A stretch of DNA of 64,000 nucleotides from Halomonas heilongjiangensis (GTDB lineage Bacteria > Pseudomonadota > Gammaproteobacteria > Pseudomonadales > Halomonadaceae), in NCBI RefSeq assembly GCF_002879645.1, contig NZ_PNRE01000036.1, positions 121,302 to 185,301 of the forward strand, read 5' to 3'. The number at the start of each line of letters is the position of its first letter. The first letter of the stretch is position 1. Position numbers and translations under genes: made by a program. Below the pieces are notes generated by a model, which had not been told where the DNA came from, did not search any database, and saw only the letters and a list, made by a program, of their open reading frames with translations. Below are positions 45,706 through 53,707 of the stretch, piece after piece.

Positions 45706-46502
45706 GGCGGGGTTTCCAGTTCATAGGTATCCCGTCGGCGTCTTTGCCAGGCCATCCAGCCCAGGGCACCGGCCAGTCCCAGCACCAGTACGATGAGGAT
45801 GCCGAAGATCCATCCGGCACGCCCCACACTCGTGGCCGGCATGGCGATGCCCAGAAAGGAGCTCGTCGACGGTGCGACGTCGACCCGGGATTCCAGCCGC
45901 ATGGCAGCGACCGGCACCACCGAGACATTGTCGTAGGCGAGCCCCGAGATGCCATTGGCGACCAGCGTCTTGATCCGCGGGATCAAGGGGCCGACGTCGA
46001 GTTCCGGGGCATGACGAACGAACACCGATGCCGACGACGGCGTGCTGTTCTGGCGCATCAGGTCGTTCTCGGGCAACACCACGTGCACCCTGGCCGAGAG
46101 CACACCGTCGACCTGGGAGACCGTATGCGACAGCTCCTCGCTGAGCGCATAGATCATCTGAGCCCGTTCCTGTACCGGCGATGACACCAGGCTGTTGTTC
46201 TGGAAGACCTCACCGAGGTTGGTGAACCTCTCCTGGGGCAGGCCGAGGCGGTCGAGGATCTCGACCGCCTCGGCGAAGCTGTCCTCGTCGACGGTGACGG
46301 TCATGCGCCCCTCATCCTCGGCCACCCGCTTGGCAGGAATGCCATGCCGCGCCAGGGTCGCCACCATGACGTTGGCTTCACGCTCGCTCAGGCCGGTATA
46401 GAGTTCGGCATCGCAGGCCTGCAGCAGCAGGGCAGCGACGATGATCAGCAGCAGCCTGGCGGCCTGGGAGCGTGGTGCCCGGGTCCGATCCGTAGAGAAC
46501 AA
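45702..46502 (-). CDS. sctJ: Type III secretion inner MS-ring lipoprotein SctJ
   Basis: A 266-residue lipoprotein with lipobox LLLQAC (Cys about residue 29). The ring-building domains carry ELYTGLSEREANVMVATLAR, HGIPAKRVAEDEGRMTVTVD, LGEVFQNNSLVSSPVQERAQ, SQVDGVLSARVHVVLPEND and ASVFVRH. One membrane helix lies near the end (about 225-250), followed by RRRRD. It matches SctJ/FliF. It is the best-conserved structural gene beside sctN. Confidence 0.94.
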   Translation of the reverse strand: MFSTDRTRAPRSQAARLLLIIVAALLLQACDAELYTGLSEREANVMVATLARHGIPAKRVAEDEGRMTVTVDEDSFAEAVEILDRLGLPQERFTNLGEVFQNNSLVSSPVQERAQMIYALSEELSHTVSQVDGVLSARVHVVLPENDLMRQNSTPSSASVFVRHAPELDVGPLIPRIKTLVANGISGLAYDNVSVVPVAAMRLESRVDVAPSTSSFLGIAMPATSVGRAGWIFGILIVLVLGLAGALGWMAWQRRRRDTYELETPP

Positions 46503-46505
46503 GGC

Positions 46506-46922
46506 TCATTGTCCCCGCAGCAAGGTCGTGCAGGCCCCTGACACCTGGGAAGCACAGGACGAGATCAGTCGCGCCTCGACCGCATGATCGAACATGGCGC
46601 CGAACGATTCGATCATGCGGTCGAACTGGGGGTCACCCAAGCCGCTGGCCTCCTCGCTGCGCATGCCTTCGCCATCGGCAATGGACGGTGGTGCACCGGC
46701 GTCTCCGCCGACCCTGCCGGAGAAGTTCTGTACCCGTTCGATAGTGCCTTCCAGCTTGCTCATGAGGTTGCCGCCCAGCTCGGCAGGCGTCACGGCCTGC
46801 AGCGTCGCGCCGGATGTGCTCGCCATGTGTTCGAACAGATTCTGCGAGGCCAGGGCCCCGAGATCGGGGCCACTGGCCGACGCCGGCATCGGGCCTGCGC
46901 CTATCGCTGTCGTGGGGGTCAT
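46506..46922 (-). CDS. sctI: Type III secretion inner rod protein SctI (probable)
   Basis: A 138-residue protein directly before sctJ with GGGAGG in front of the ATG. The last 40 residues (FDRMIESFGAMFDHAVEARL to CTTLLRGQ) form an amphipathic helix, which is the only conserved part of SctI. The N-terminal region is low complexity. In rhizobial systems the gene at this place is called nolB. The assignment is by position and C-terminal helix. Confidence 0.72.
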   Translation of the reverse strand: MTPTTAIGAGPMPASASGPDLGALASQNLFEHMASTSGATLQAVTPAELGGNLMSKLEGTIERVQNFSGRVGGDAGAPPSIADGEGMRSEEASGLGDPQFDRMIESFGAMFDHAVEARLISSCASQVSGACTTLLRGQ

Positions 46923-47000
46923 CTCGCTCCCTCCCTCGCTGCCATCATGGGAAGTGCGGCGTCACCCGTTGGATCACACCGCACGCGACCAGGCGAAGAT

Positions 47001-47183
47001 TCAGCCTTCGTCCTTGAGCATGTCCCCGGCGTAGCCCAACAGGTGAGATGCCGCCAAGGAGCCAACGGCCTCGCCGACGATCTCCGTCACTCTGGCATTG
47101 TCGACCGCCGCATCGAAGGCCTGCTGATCGGACCCCGCGACGTCGTTGGGTCCCGGAGTACCGGTGGGTTCGATAGTCGCCAT
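47001..47183 (-). CDS. Small protein in the sct operon, candidate needle subunit
   Basis: A 60-residue protein with a strong ribosome binding site (AAGGAG seven bases before the ATG), between sctC and sctI. A polar N-terminus (MATIEPTGTPGPND) is followed by one predicted helix-rich part, AFDAAVDNARVTEIVGEAVG, SLAASHLLGYAGDMLKDEG. There is no signal peptide. Position before sctI is where sctF lies in Ysc-type operons, and size and composition would suit a short needle/pilin. No SctF signature is visible, so it is only a candidate. Confidence 0.6.
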   Translation of the reverse strand: MATIEPTGTPGPNDVAGSDQQAFDAAVDNARVTEIVGEAVGSLAASHLLGYAGDMLKDEG

Positions 47184-47207
47184 GTCACTTCTCCTTATGC
47201 AGTTCAC

Positions 47208-47825
47208 TCATTCGGCGACCGAGGTTTCCGTCGCCGTTCCTCCACGAAATACCCGGACCCCGGAAGGGCCTCTCGGGGCCGGTTGCCTCAGGCGCTCGAC
47301 GTGCCGTGCCACACTGTCGATCCAGGGCTCGGGTCCCCAGGCCTGCAGTGTCGAGTCGCCGTTTATCAATCTTGCTCTCAGGGGGTTACCGATACGGGCG
47401 CGGTCGATCTCTTCCATCAGGCGCTGCGAATCGATCCCCTCCAGGTCGAAGCGACGCTGGGCCATCTCCTGGCGAGTGGTGACATGCAGGGCGCCACCAT
47501 CGAAGAACCAGGCCAGACCATTCGAGGCACTGACCTGCTCGAGAAATTCCTCGACACTTCCGGAGCGGATATCACCACGCACGCGCCCTCTTACCTCACG
47601 AGAAATCTCCACGGGCATGGACAGGTTGTGGCCCAGTTCCTTCAATACGTCGCGAACATCCTGATCGATGATGACATAGCGATACTCACGATCCTGCCAC
47701 TCGTCACCGAGCCATCCTGCGTCATCGCTGGCTGAAGTATCCGTTGACCAGACGAAACTGACGACGGATGTCATGATGATAAAACCGATGAGACGCAACC
47801 ATCTTCCGAGACGCTTGCGTGGCAT
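47208..47825 (-). CDS. sctC: N-domain-only secretin component (SctC N0/N1; RhcC1/NolW-like)
   Basis: A 205-residue exported protein: signal peptide about 1-32, then an N0 domain (YVIIDQDVRDVLKELGHNLS, PVEISREVRGRVRGDIRSGS, NGLAWFFDGGALHVTT) and an N1-like domain (RARLINGDSTLQAWGPEPWI). It stops where the N1-N3 and the beta-barrel secretin domain would follow. Rhizobial systems have just such a split secretin (RhcC1, NolW). The barrel part is presumably the gene at 49378. The start could also be the ATG at 47843. First gene of the main sct operon. Confidence 0.82.
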   Translation of the reverse strand: MPRKRLGRWLRLIGFIIMTSVVSFVWSTDTSASDDAGWLGDEWQDREYRYVIIDQDVRDVLKELGHNLSMPVEISREVRGRVRGDIRSGSVEEFLEQVSASNGLAWFFDGGALHVTTRQEMAQRRFDLEGIDSQRLMEEIDRARIGNPLRARLINGDSTLQAWGPEPWIDSVARHVERLRQPAPRGPSGVRVFRGGTATETSVAE

Positions 47826-48096
47826 CCCCCCGGCCCAGGACATACCCAAGCCAACCTCGGAAGGGAGACTGGATACCCGTCGTCCTTCCGTGCCATTGCC
47901 GATCTCGATATTTTCACCACCCGATGTATCAAGGAGAGAAGGTTTCGAATAATATCGCGATGAATCATCACGCCATTGCTGCAGCCACCGCGTTACGTCA
48001 TGCAATGAAGTCCTTGATGCGGCACAGGCATACCCGACTCGTCCTTGCCCGTGATTCCAAGGACCCCGAAGAGCCCGGAAGAAGGAGAACCCGACA
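47826..48096. promoter_or_regulatory. Divergent promoter region between the sct operon and the TadD-like gene
   Basis: 271 bases separate the minus-strand sctC start from the plus-strand TPR lipoprotein start. Both transcripts must begin here. The middle (about 47905-47965) is A+T-richer than the surroundings. I see no HrpL-type (GGAACC) or other obvious type III regulon box. Confidence 0.4.
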
Positions 48097-48876
48097 GTGA
48101 GACGTCCCCATTTACGCCTTTCTCTCCTGCTGTCCTGCGTGGCATTGGCTGCCTGCACGACCACCGGCCCGCGAGGGGAGGAAGCCCGGTTGCTCGGCCT
48201 GGCAGATGACATCAACCAGCGCGGCGACCATGCGACTGCCGCCGCCATGTACGAGCGAGCCCTGGAAATGTCGGATGACTCCCCCGACATCCACGTTCGG
48301 CTCGGCAAGGCACGCCTCGCCGCCGGTAACGCGGAGGCCGCCAAGGAGGCGTTCCGTACTGCGCTCACTCTCGACATCGAGAACGCGGAGGCGCTGCTGG
48401 GACTGGGCACGGCCCAGCTCCAGCTCGGTGAAGTCGAGGGCGCAGCACGCAACCTGCAGAAGGCAGCCCCCGAACTCGATACCCGGCAGGCATGGAGCCG
48501 ACTGGGCGTCGCCCACGCCTTGCTGGGCCAGGGAGAGGCCGCACAGCACGCTTTCGCCGAGGCCGTGACCCTGGCCCCCCGGGACCCCGACACCCTCACC
48601 AACCTGGCACTGGCACACTCGCTGGCCGGGGAGAGCGCCGCGGCCGTCACGCTGATGCAGCGGGTCAGTGATTCGCCACTGGCCGAGCAGCGCCACTTCC
48701 GTAACCTGATCCTGGTGCTGGTACTGGCCCAGGACCTGGAGCTTGCGGCAAGCGCCACGATCCCGGACATGCCCGACGCGCTCCGCCAGTCGCTGATCGA
48801 GCGTGCCCAGCGCATCGGCGAGATCCCCGACCCTGTCGAGCGAGCCCGCGCCATGGGGCTGGCGATGGCCAGGTGA
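48097..48876 (+). CDS. TadD-like TPR lipoprotein
   Basis: A 259-residue lipoprotein starting at GTG with GGAG nine bases upstream. The lipobox is LAAC (Cys about residue 20). TPR-like repeats run from about 35 to 185: INQRGDHATAAAMYERALEM, HVRLGKARLAAGNAEAAKEA, ALLGLGTAQLQLGEVEGAAR, DTLTNLALAHSLAGE. The layout is that of TadD, the Tad-pilus outer-membrane lipoprotein. Here it lies between the two type III operons and close to the CpaC-like secretin and CpaD-like lipoprotein, so it probably acts as pilotin or assembly factor for that secretin. Confidence 0.8.
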   Translation: MRRPHLRLSLLLSCVALAACTTTGPRGEEARLLGLADDINQRGDHATAAAMYERALEMSDDSPDIHVRLGKARLAAGNAEAAKEAFRTALTLDIENAEALLGLGTAQLQLGEVEGAARNLQKAAPELDTRQAWSRLGVAHALLGQGEAAQHAFAEAVTLAPRDPDTLTNLALAHSLAGESAAAVTLMQRVSDSPLAEQRHFRNLILVLVLAQDLELAASATIPDMPDALRQSLIERAQRIGEIPDPVERARAMGLAMAR

Positions 48877-48884
48877 CCCTCGCC

Positions 48885-48905
48885 GCCGGCGCCATGGGCG
48901 CCGGC
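48885..48905. terminator. GC-rich hairpin between convergent genes
   Basis: GCCGGCGCC and GGCGCCGGC form a nine-base stem around an ATG loop, eight bases after the TPR lipoprotein stop and before the end of the convergent CpaD-like gene. No T-run follows, so it is a possible terminator only. Confidence 0.5.
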
Positions 48906-48931
48906 CCCCGGGCGGAAGAGGCCCCAGGCGC

Positions 48932-49360
48932 TCACAGATCCCCCGTGGTGGCACTTCTGCCGGTGGCGCTGCGCGCCTCCGACTCGAGCTGAACGCGGCG
49001 GTTGTTGGCCTGCTCACGCCCGTCCAGGCGCTCGCGGGCCGCCGCGGCGACCGGCGCCGCCGACGCGGGCCCCATCTCGCGCCCATGCAGCAGATCGTCG
49101 GGACGCTCGACCATGCGTTGCAGGTTGAGATCGTTGGCGCAACCGGATGGCAAGGTCACGATGCCGGTCTGGTCGGGTTGCGCTCGACAGGTATTGGGGA
49201 CGATCGCCAGGCGCTGGGCGGCGTCGCCATCCGCGGGATCCACCGCGACCTGCCGGTAACCCGTCTCCCAGGAGATCGGGCCGAGTGACGATGCGCAGCC
49301 GCCCAGCAGCATCGACAGGGGGATGACTCGCCACCAGGCTGTGCGGAAGGCATGCTTCAT
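48932..49360 (-). CDS. CpaD-like lipoprotein
   Basis: A 142-residue lipoprotein starting at MKHAFRTAWW with GGGGGAG eight bases before. Lipobox LLGGC (Cys about residue 21). The C-terminal half has LPSGCANDLNLQRMVERPDD followed by LLHGREMGPASAAP, matching the CpaD (Tad-pilus) pattern GCAxxxNLxxMVxxPxDL. The family size is a little short. Last gene of the second type III operon, overlapping the secretin in one reading of its start. It should help the CpaC-like secretin in the outer membrane. Confidence 0.75.
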   Translation of the reverse strand: MKHAFRTAWWRVIPLSMLLGGCASSLGPISWETGYRQVAVDPADGDAAQRLAIVPNTCRAQPDQTGIVTLPSGCANDLNLQRMVERPDDLLHGREMGPASAAPVAAAARERLDGREQANNRRVQLESEARSATGRSATTGDL

Positions 49361-49377
49361 GTTCTTCACTCCCCCGT

Positions 49378-50790
49378 TCATTGCAGATGAAACCCGAAGG
49401 GGTCATCCCGCTCCACCTGGTAGGTGGTGCGAGTGTCGAGTCGGCCGTCGTCACCGGTGACCCTTGCCTGGTCCAGCGGCGTACGCGGTGCCGGCGACGA
49501 GCTCGGCTCGACGATGTAGGGCGTGATCAGGATCACCAGCTCGGTTTCGTTGCGCTGGAAGCGGCGCGAGCGAAACAGGTTGCCGAGGATCGGGATGTCC
49601 CCCAGCACGGGGATGCGTTCGACATTGTTGAAGGTGTCACGCTGGAACAGGCCGGCGATGGCGAAGGTCTGGCCGCTACCGACTTCGACCAGGGTGTCGG
49701 CGCGGCGTACCTGCAACCCCGGCACGCTGAGGCCGCCGATCTCGACGCTGCTGCCGGTCAGGCTGCTCACCTCGGGACGTACCTGCAGCGAGATGCGGTC
49801 GTTGGGCAGCAGCGCCGGCGTGAACAGCAGCGAGACGCCGAATTGCTTGTACTCGATGCCGACCAGGTCGCGGCTGACCGGCACCGGGATGGGGATCTCG
49901 CCACCGGCCAGGAAACTGGCCGTCTCACCGGTGACGGCAGTGATATTGGGCTCGGCCAGGATCTGCAGCAGGTCGTTTTCCTGCAGGGCCTGGAGCAGGC
50001 CGTCGACGCTGTCGGCTCCCGCCCCGAGGGTGCCGAAGGTGTTGCCGGCCTGGGAGCCGGGGAAGACGCCGAGCGAAAAGGAACCGTTGTTGATCAGCGC
50101 GCTCCAGCTGACGCCATATTGCAGCAGTTCCTCGCGAGACACCTCGGCAAAGCGCACGCGAAGGTTGATCTGGGTGCCACCCTCGTAGGTGGTATTGTCC
50201 AGTGTCCCGCCCGCTTCCGGCGCGTGACTCTCGAGGGTGGACTGCGTGGCGATGGCACTGGAGACATCCTGGCCGTCGCCTTCTGCCACCAGTTGATTGC
50301 CGGCCATGCGCAGGCGGATCGGGGCATCGGCCCCCGCCCCGCGCAGCGCCTGGTGGGCAACCCGGGCGCTGTCGCGCACCTGCAGACGCATCGAGGCCTG
50401 GGTGCGATCGTCGTCACTCAGCACGATCAGGTTGGTATCGCCCTGACTCTTGCCGAACAGGTAGAGGACGCCCTGCGACACGACCTGCACGTCGGCCACC
50501 TCGGGATCGGCCACGAAGACCGAGGCCGCCGCTTCGCTGAACCGCAAGATACGCCCCTGCCCGGTTTCCAGGGTCAGGCCCTGCTCGTCACCGGTATCGA
50601 CATCCGTCTGGGCATGGCCGGGCAACGCCAGCAGCATCAGGAGGGGCGCCAGCAGCAGTGCCGCCAGGGGCGAGAGATGACGCTCCAGCGCCGCGTAGCC
50701 GAAAAGCGCTCTGGATATCGAGAAGGTTGCTGCCGTCACAGGGGCTGCTCCATGCACAGGGGGTGGATTGTCATTGATCGACACACTCAT
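49378..50790 (-). CDS. Tad/CpaC-type secretin of the type III system (RhcC2-like)
   Basis: A 470-residue secretin. A signal segment lies near residues 35-60. The CpaC N-domain follows (LETGQGRILRFSEAAASVFV, ADPEVADVQVVSQGVLYLFG). The BON-like part is at about 150-200. The secretin barrel (about 205-430) has RVRFAEVSREELLQYGVSWS, LSVPGLQVRRADTLVEVGSG, RIPVLGDIPILGNLFRSRRF and ELVILITPYIVEP. It belongs to Tad/CpaC-type secretins, not to SctC/T2SS type. It overlaps sctV by four bases, so it is co-translated with the export gate. It is inferred to form the outer-membrane ring with the N-domain protein at 47208. Confidence 0.87.
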   Translation of the reverse strand: MSVSINDNPPPVHGAAPVTAATFSISRALFGYAALERHLSPLAALLLAPLLMLLALPGHAQTDVDTGDEQGLTLETGQGRILRFSEAAASVFVADPEVADVQVVSQGVLYLFGKSQGDTNLIVLSDDDRTQASMRLQVRDSARVAHQALRGAGADAPIRLRMAGNQLVAEGDGQDVSSAIATQSTLESHAPEAGGTLDNTTYEGGTQINLRVRFAEVSREELLQYGVSWSALINNGSFSLGVFPGSQAGNTFGTLGAGADSVDGLLQALQENDLLQILAEPNITAVTGETASFLAGGEIPIPVPVSRDLVGIEYKQFGVSLLFTPALLPNDRISLQVRPEVSSLTGSSVEIGGLSVPGLQVRRADTLVEVGSGQTFAIAGLFQRDTFNNVERIPVLGDIPILGNLFRSRRFQRNETELVILITPYIVEPSSSPAPRTPLDQARVTGDDGRLDTRTTYQVERDDPFGFHLQ

Positions 50791-52970
50791 TCGGCCTTGC
50801 CTTTGGGGGAACTCGTCGCTTCATGGGGGCCGGTGCGTGACTGCGCCTGCGGCAACCGCACCTGTGCCAGTGACTGCAGGTTGAATTCCGGCGCCACTTC
50901 CGGCCAGGCGATGACCGGCAGGTCCAGCTCATGGCGCCTCGACCATTGCTGCAGCGCCGGCCGTACGTCGGCGGAGGCGATCACGACGGGGGCCATGTCA
51001 TCGTCCAGCTTGTCCAGCCGCTGCTGAAACCACTGGCTCAGCGAGCGGGACAGTGTCACCGGGAGCCCTCCGCTCCGGGGGATGCCATCACCATCGCGTT
51101 GTGATGCGCGGATGGCCTCCTCGAGTTGGCGGGTCACCACCCAGGCCGGCAGCACACGGTCCGCTCGTGCGAAGCGATGGCAGATCTGACGAGCCAGGGC
51201 GGTACGGATGCGCTCGGCCAGGCGCGGTACGCTCTGCTCCTGCGGCCCCCAGGTCACCATCGCCTCCAGGATGGTGCGCAGTGCGCGCAGGGGGATGCCC
51301 TCATCCACCAGGCGACGCAGGATGTCCGACATCTTCTGCAGCGACACCACGCGAACCGCCTCCCCCACCAGTTCCGCATAGTCCTGCTCCATGCCTGACA
51401 GCAGGGCACGTGTCTCCTGGATGCCGATGAACTCGCCGGCGTAGCGGGCCAGGATGCGCTCCAGGCAGTGACACAGCACCTGATCGACCGTCCGGTAGCC
51501 GATGCCGGCCTCATCGAGGCGCTCGAGCTCCTGGGTGGCGACCCAGTGTCCGGGGCGACGGCTCAACAACGGCGCGTGACTGACAGCTTCGACCCCGAGC
51601 AACTCCAGGTGTACGGGATCGTCGTCGAGCAGGGCACGGTCGACGGGTATCTCGCCCTTCATGATCGGCACTTCATCGAGCTCGATGCCGAAGTGATGCG
51701 CTTCCAGCGCCGCATCGACACGCAGGCCGACGCTCGGCATGTCGATGCCCAGGTCTTCACCTGCCCGGCGTCGCGCCTCGTCGAGCCCCTGGCGGAGAGT
51801 ATCGAGTACCAGCGCCTCGGCCAGCGACGTGGCCAGCGACAGCACCACCCGGTGCCGTTTCGCCGGGGCAGCCTCCGACGTGGTACCGGGCTCCGGTGAT
51901 GCCGCCGTCGAGGGAGAAGAGGAAGGCGCCTCTCCCGCCGCCTCCACCAGCGGCGCGGAGTCCGGCACCCTGTCCCCTGCGAGCCCGCGTTCACGACGAC
52001 GAATCACCCAGGCGGCAAAGCCGAGCCCTGCCGCCAGACTCAGGAAGACCGTGGAGGTGAAGCCCGGGATGAAGGCGACGAAGAACAGGATCACGGCGGT
52101 CAATCCCAGTGCCCGTGAGTTCCTGCCGAGCTGGCCGACGATCTCGCTGCCGAGGTCGCCGCTGTGGTCGGAACTGACCCGCGTCACCACCGTGCCGGCG
52201 CCGACGGCGATCAGCAGTGCCGGGATCTGGGCGATGAGCCCGTCCCCGACGGTCAGCAGCGAATAGGTGTTCACCGCCTCGCCGAACGACATGTCGCGCT
52301 TGACCATGCCGATCGATAGCCCGCCGACCAGGTTGACGCACAGGATCACCAGGCCCGCGATGGCATCGCCCTTGACGAACTTCATGGCGCCGTCCATGGC
52401 CCCGTAGAGCTGGCTTTCCTGTTCCAGGCGCTTGCGCTTGGCATGCGCCTGAGCCTGGTCGATGTCGCCATTGCGCAGATCATTGTCGATGCTCATCTGC
52501 TTGCCCGGCATGGCATCCAGGATGAAGCGGGCGGCCACCTCGGCGACGCGCTCAGCGCCCTTGGTGATCACCAGGAACTGGGCCACGGTGATGATCAGGA
52601 AGACCACCAGGCCGATCACCACCTCACCGGCAATGACGAAGTTGCCGAACGCCGAGACGATCTGACCCGCATCCCCCTCGAGCAGGATCAGCCGCGTGGT
52701 GGTGATCGACAGCGCCAGGCGAAACAGCGTGGCCAGCAGGATGATCGGTGGCAGCGACGAGTATTCGACCGGATGGGTGATATAGAACGCCACGATCAGG
52801 ATCAGCAGGCTGAAACCGATGTTGAGGCCGATCAGGGCATCCACCAGGGCGGTCGGTAACGGGATGATCATCATGATGACCGCCAGCACGATGAAGATGG
52901 CGATCACCACGTCGCTGCGTTGCGCAGCGCGTTGGGCGATGAGATTGAGCTTGGTGAAGGCGCCGTTCAT
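50787..52970 (-). CDS. sctV: Type III secretion export-gate protein SctV
   Basis: A 727-residue protein. About eight membrane helices lie within residues 20-340 (DVVIAIFIVLAVIMMIIPLP, ATLFRLALSITTTRLILLEG, LDAMPGKQMSIDNDLRNGDI with the conserved FHIPEP-like loop). The cytoplasmic domain (about 375-727) has PSVGLRVDAALEAHHFGIEL and DEGIPLRALRTILEAMVTWG. It forms the nonameric export ring. Overlaps with sctY and the secretin are four bases each. The linker (about 340-375) is Pro/Ser-rich and unusually long. Confidence 0.95.
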   Translation of the reverse strand: MNGAFTKLNLIAQRAAQRSDVVIAIFIVLAVIMMIIPLPTALVDALIGLNIGFSLLILIVAFYITHPVEYSSLPPIILLATLFRLALSITTTRLILLEGDAGQIVSAFGNFVIAGEVVIGLVVFLIITVAQFLVITKGAERVAEVAARFILDAMPGKQMSIDNDLRNGDIDQAQAHAKRKRLEQESQLYGAMDGAMKFVKGDAIAGLVILCVNLVGGLSIGMVKRDMSFGEAVNTYSLLTVGDGLIAQIPALLIAVGAGTVVTRVSSDHSGDLGSEIVGQLGRNSRALGLTAVILFFVAFIPGFTSTVFLSLAAGLGFAAWVIRRRERGLAGDRVPDSAPLVEAAGEAPSSSPSTAASPEPGTTSEAAPAKRHRVVLSLATSLAEALVLDTLRQGLDEARRRAGEDLGIDMPSVGLRVDAALEAHHFGIELDEVPIMKGEIPVDRALLDDDPVHLELLGVEAVSHAPLLSRRPGHWVATQELERLDEAGIGYRTVDQVLCHCLERILARYAGEFIGIQETRALLSGMEQDYAELVGEAVRVVSLQKMSDILRRLVDEGIPLRALRTILEAMVTWGPQEQSVPRLAERIRTALARQICHRFARADRVLPAWVVTRQLEEAIRASQRDGDGIPRSGGLPVTLSRSLSQWFQQRLDKLDDDMAPVVIASADVRPALQQWSRRHELDLPVIAWPEVAPEFNLQSLAQVRLPQAQSRTGPHEATSSPKGKAE

Positions 52971-53299
52971 GCGTCGCCCCGACGCTGCAGGTACTCACGA
53001 AAGCAGAGTCGGGCATCGTCCTCGCGCCCCTCGGACCAGAGTGCCCGGCTCTGCAGCAGCATCAGCGTGGGCGAGGGACCTTGCAGTTGCTCGAGGCGGT
53101 CGATCGCATTGAGTGCACGCCGCGCGTCACCGACAGCGATGAAGGCCCGGGTCAGCGTATGCAGGATGCCCGGGTGGGCAGGAGCGATGTGCGCGGCCAG
53201 CAGCAGCAACACGAGCCCACGCTTGTGGTCGCCACTCTTGGCATAGAGGTGGCCCAGCATATGCAGCAGATCTGCGGCATTGTGATCGCTATCGTTCAT
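52967..53299 (-). CDS. SctY-like TPR chaperone
   Basis: A 110-residue protein starting at MNDSDHNAAD. TPR-like helices: LLHMLGHLYAKSGDHKRGLV, LLLLAAHIAPAHPGILHTL, AFIAVGDARRALNAIDRLE. In Yersinia, YscX-YscY lie beside YscV and YscY is a small TPR chaperone of YscX; the same order is found here. Rhizobial systems have a TPR protein at this position too (y4yS). It overlaps sctV and the sctX-like gene. Confidence 0.78.
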   Translation of the reverse strand: MNDSDHNAADLLHMLGHLYAKSGDHKRGLVLLLLAAHIAPAHPGILHTLTRAFIAVGDARRALNAIDRLEQLQGPSPTLMLLQSRALWSEGREDDARLCFREYLQRRGDA

Positions 53300-53703
53300 C
53301 AATGGCTTTCCCCGGCCTCGGCATGGCGCTCCGCCCACTCCAGCCGCTGGGTGATCTCCTCGGTGAGTACCTGGGCGGCCATCTCGGCGATGTCGACGGC
53401 AGTGTCCATCCGTGGCAGTACGTTATCGACGACGTGCTGCAGCAGTTCGATGCTGCGTTCATTGCTGTAGAGCGACGGATCGCTGGCGGTTGGCAGCGTC
53501 AACCGCTCGATCTGCTCGAGCAGCGAGCCGTGGTGCTGGCGGCGTGCCTGGCTGCTTTCCACGGCTCGAGCGAAATCGGCCTGGCGTTGCGGATCGACGG
53601 GGCGGTTGCCACCGGTGTCATCGACACGCGCCACCGACTCCGGGCTCCCGCGGAGCCGGTGGGCGTCATTGGTCCGGTCGGCAGTGACTTTCATCGGGTC
53701 CAT
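53299..53703 (-). CDS. SctX-like early secretion protein
   Basis: A 134-residue acidic protein before the SctY-like gene. The C-terminal half (SIELLQHVVDNVLPRMDTAV, AEMAAQVLTEEITQRLEWAE) has the helical pattern and LTEEITQRL-type ending of YscX. The N-terminal part is disordered. YscX is a secreted component needed early in export and binds YscY. The assignment is by position and C-terminus. Its stop overlaps the next start by one base. Confidence 0.65.
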   Translation of the reverse strand: MDPMKVTADRTNDAHRLRGSPESVARVDDTGGNRPVDPQRQADFARAVESSQARRQHHGSLLEQIERLTLPTASDPSLYSNERSIELLQHVVDNVLPRMDTAVDIAEMAAQVLTEEITQRLEWAERHAEAGESH

Positions 53704-53707
53704 CCCG

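Noticed and set aside
45702..46502. The sct genes as a flagellar locus
   Set aside because: Secretin, SctJ lipoprotein, SctK and SctD are present, and no flagellin, hook or rod genes are seen; the system is non-flagellar.
47826..48935. N-terminal extension of the sctC frame to 575 residues
   Set aside because: It runs opposite the TadD-like gene; the signal peptide at 47825 and the N0 domain define the real start.
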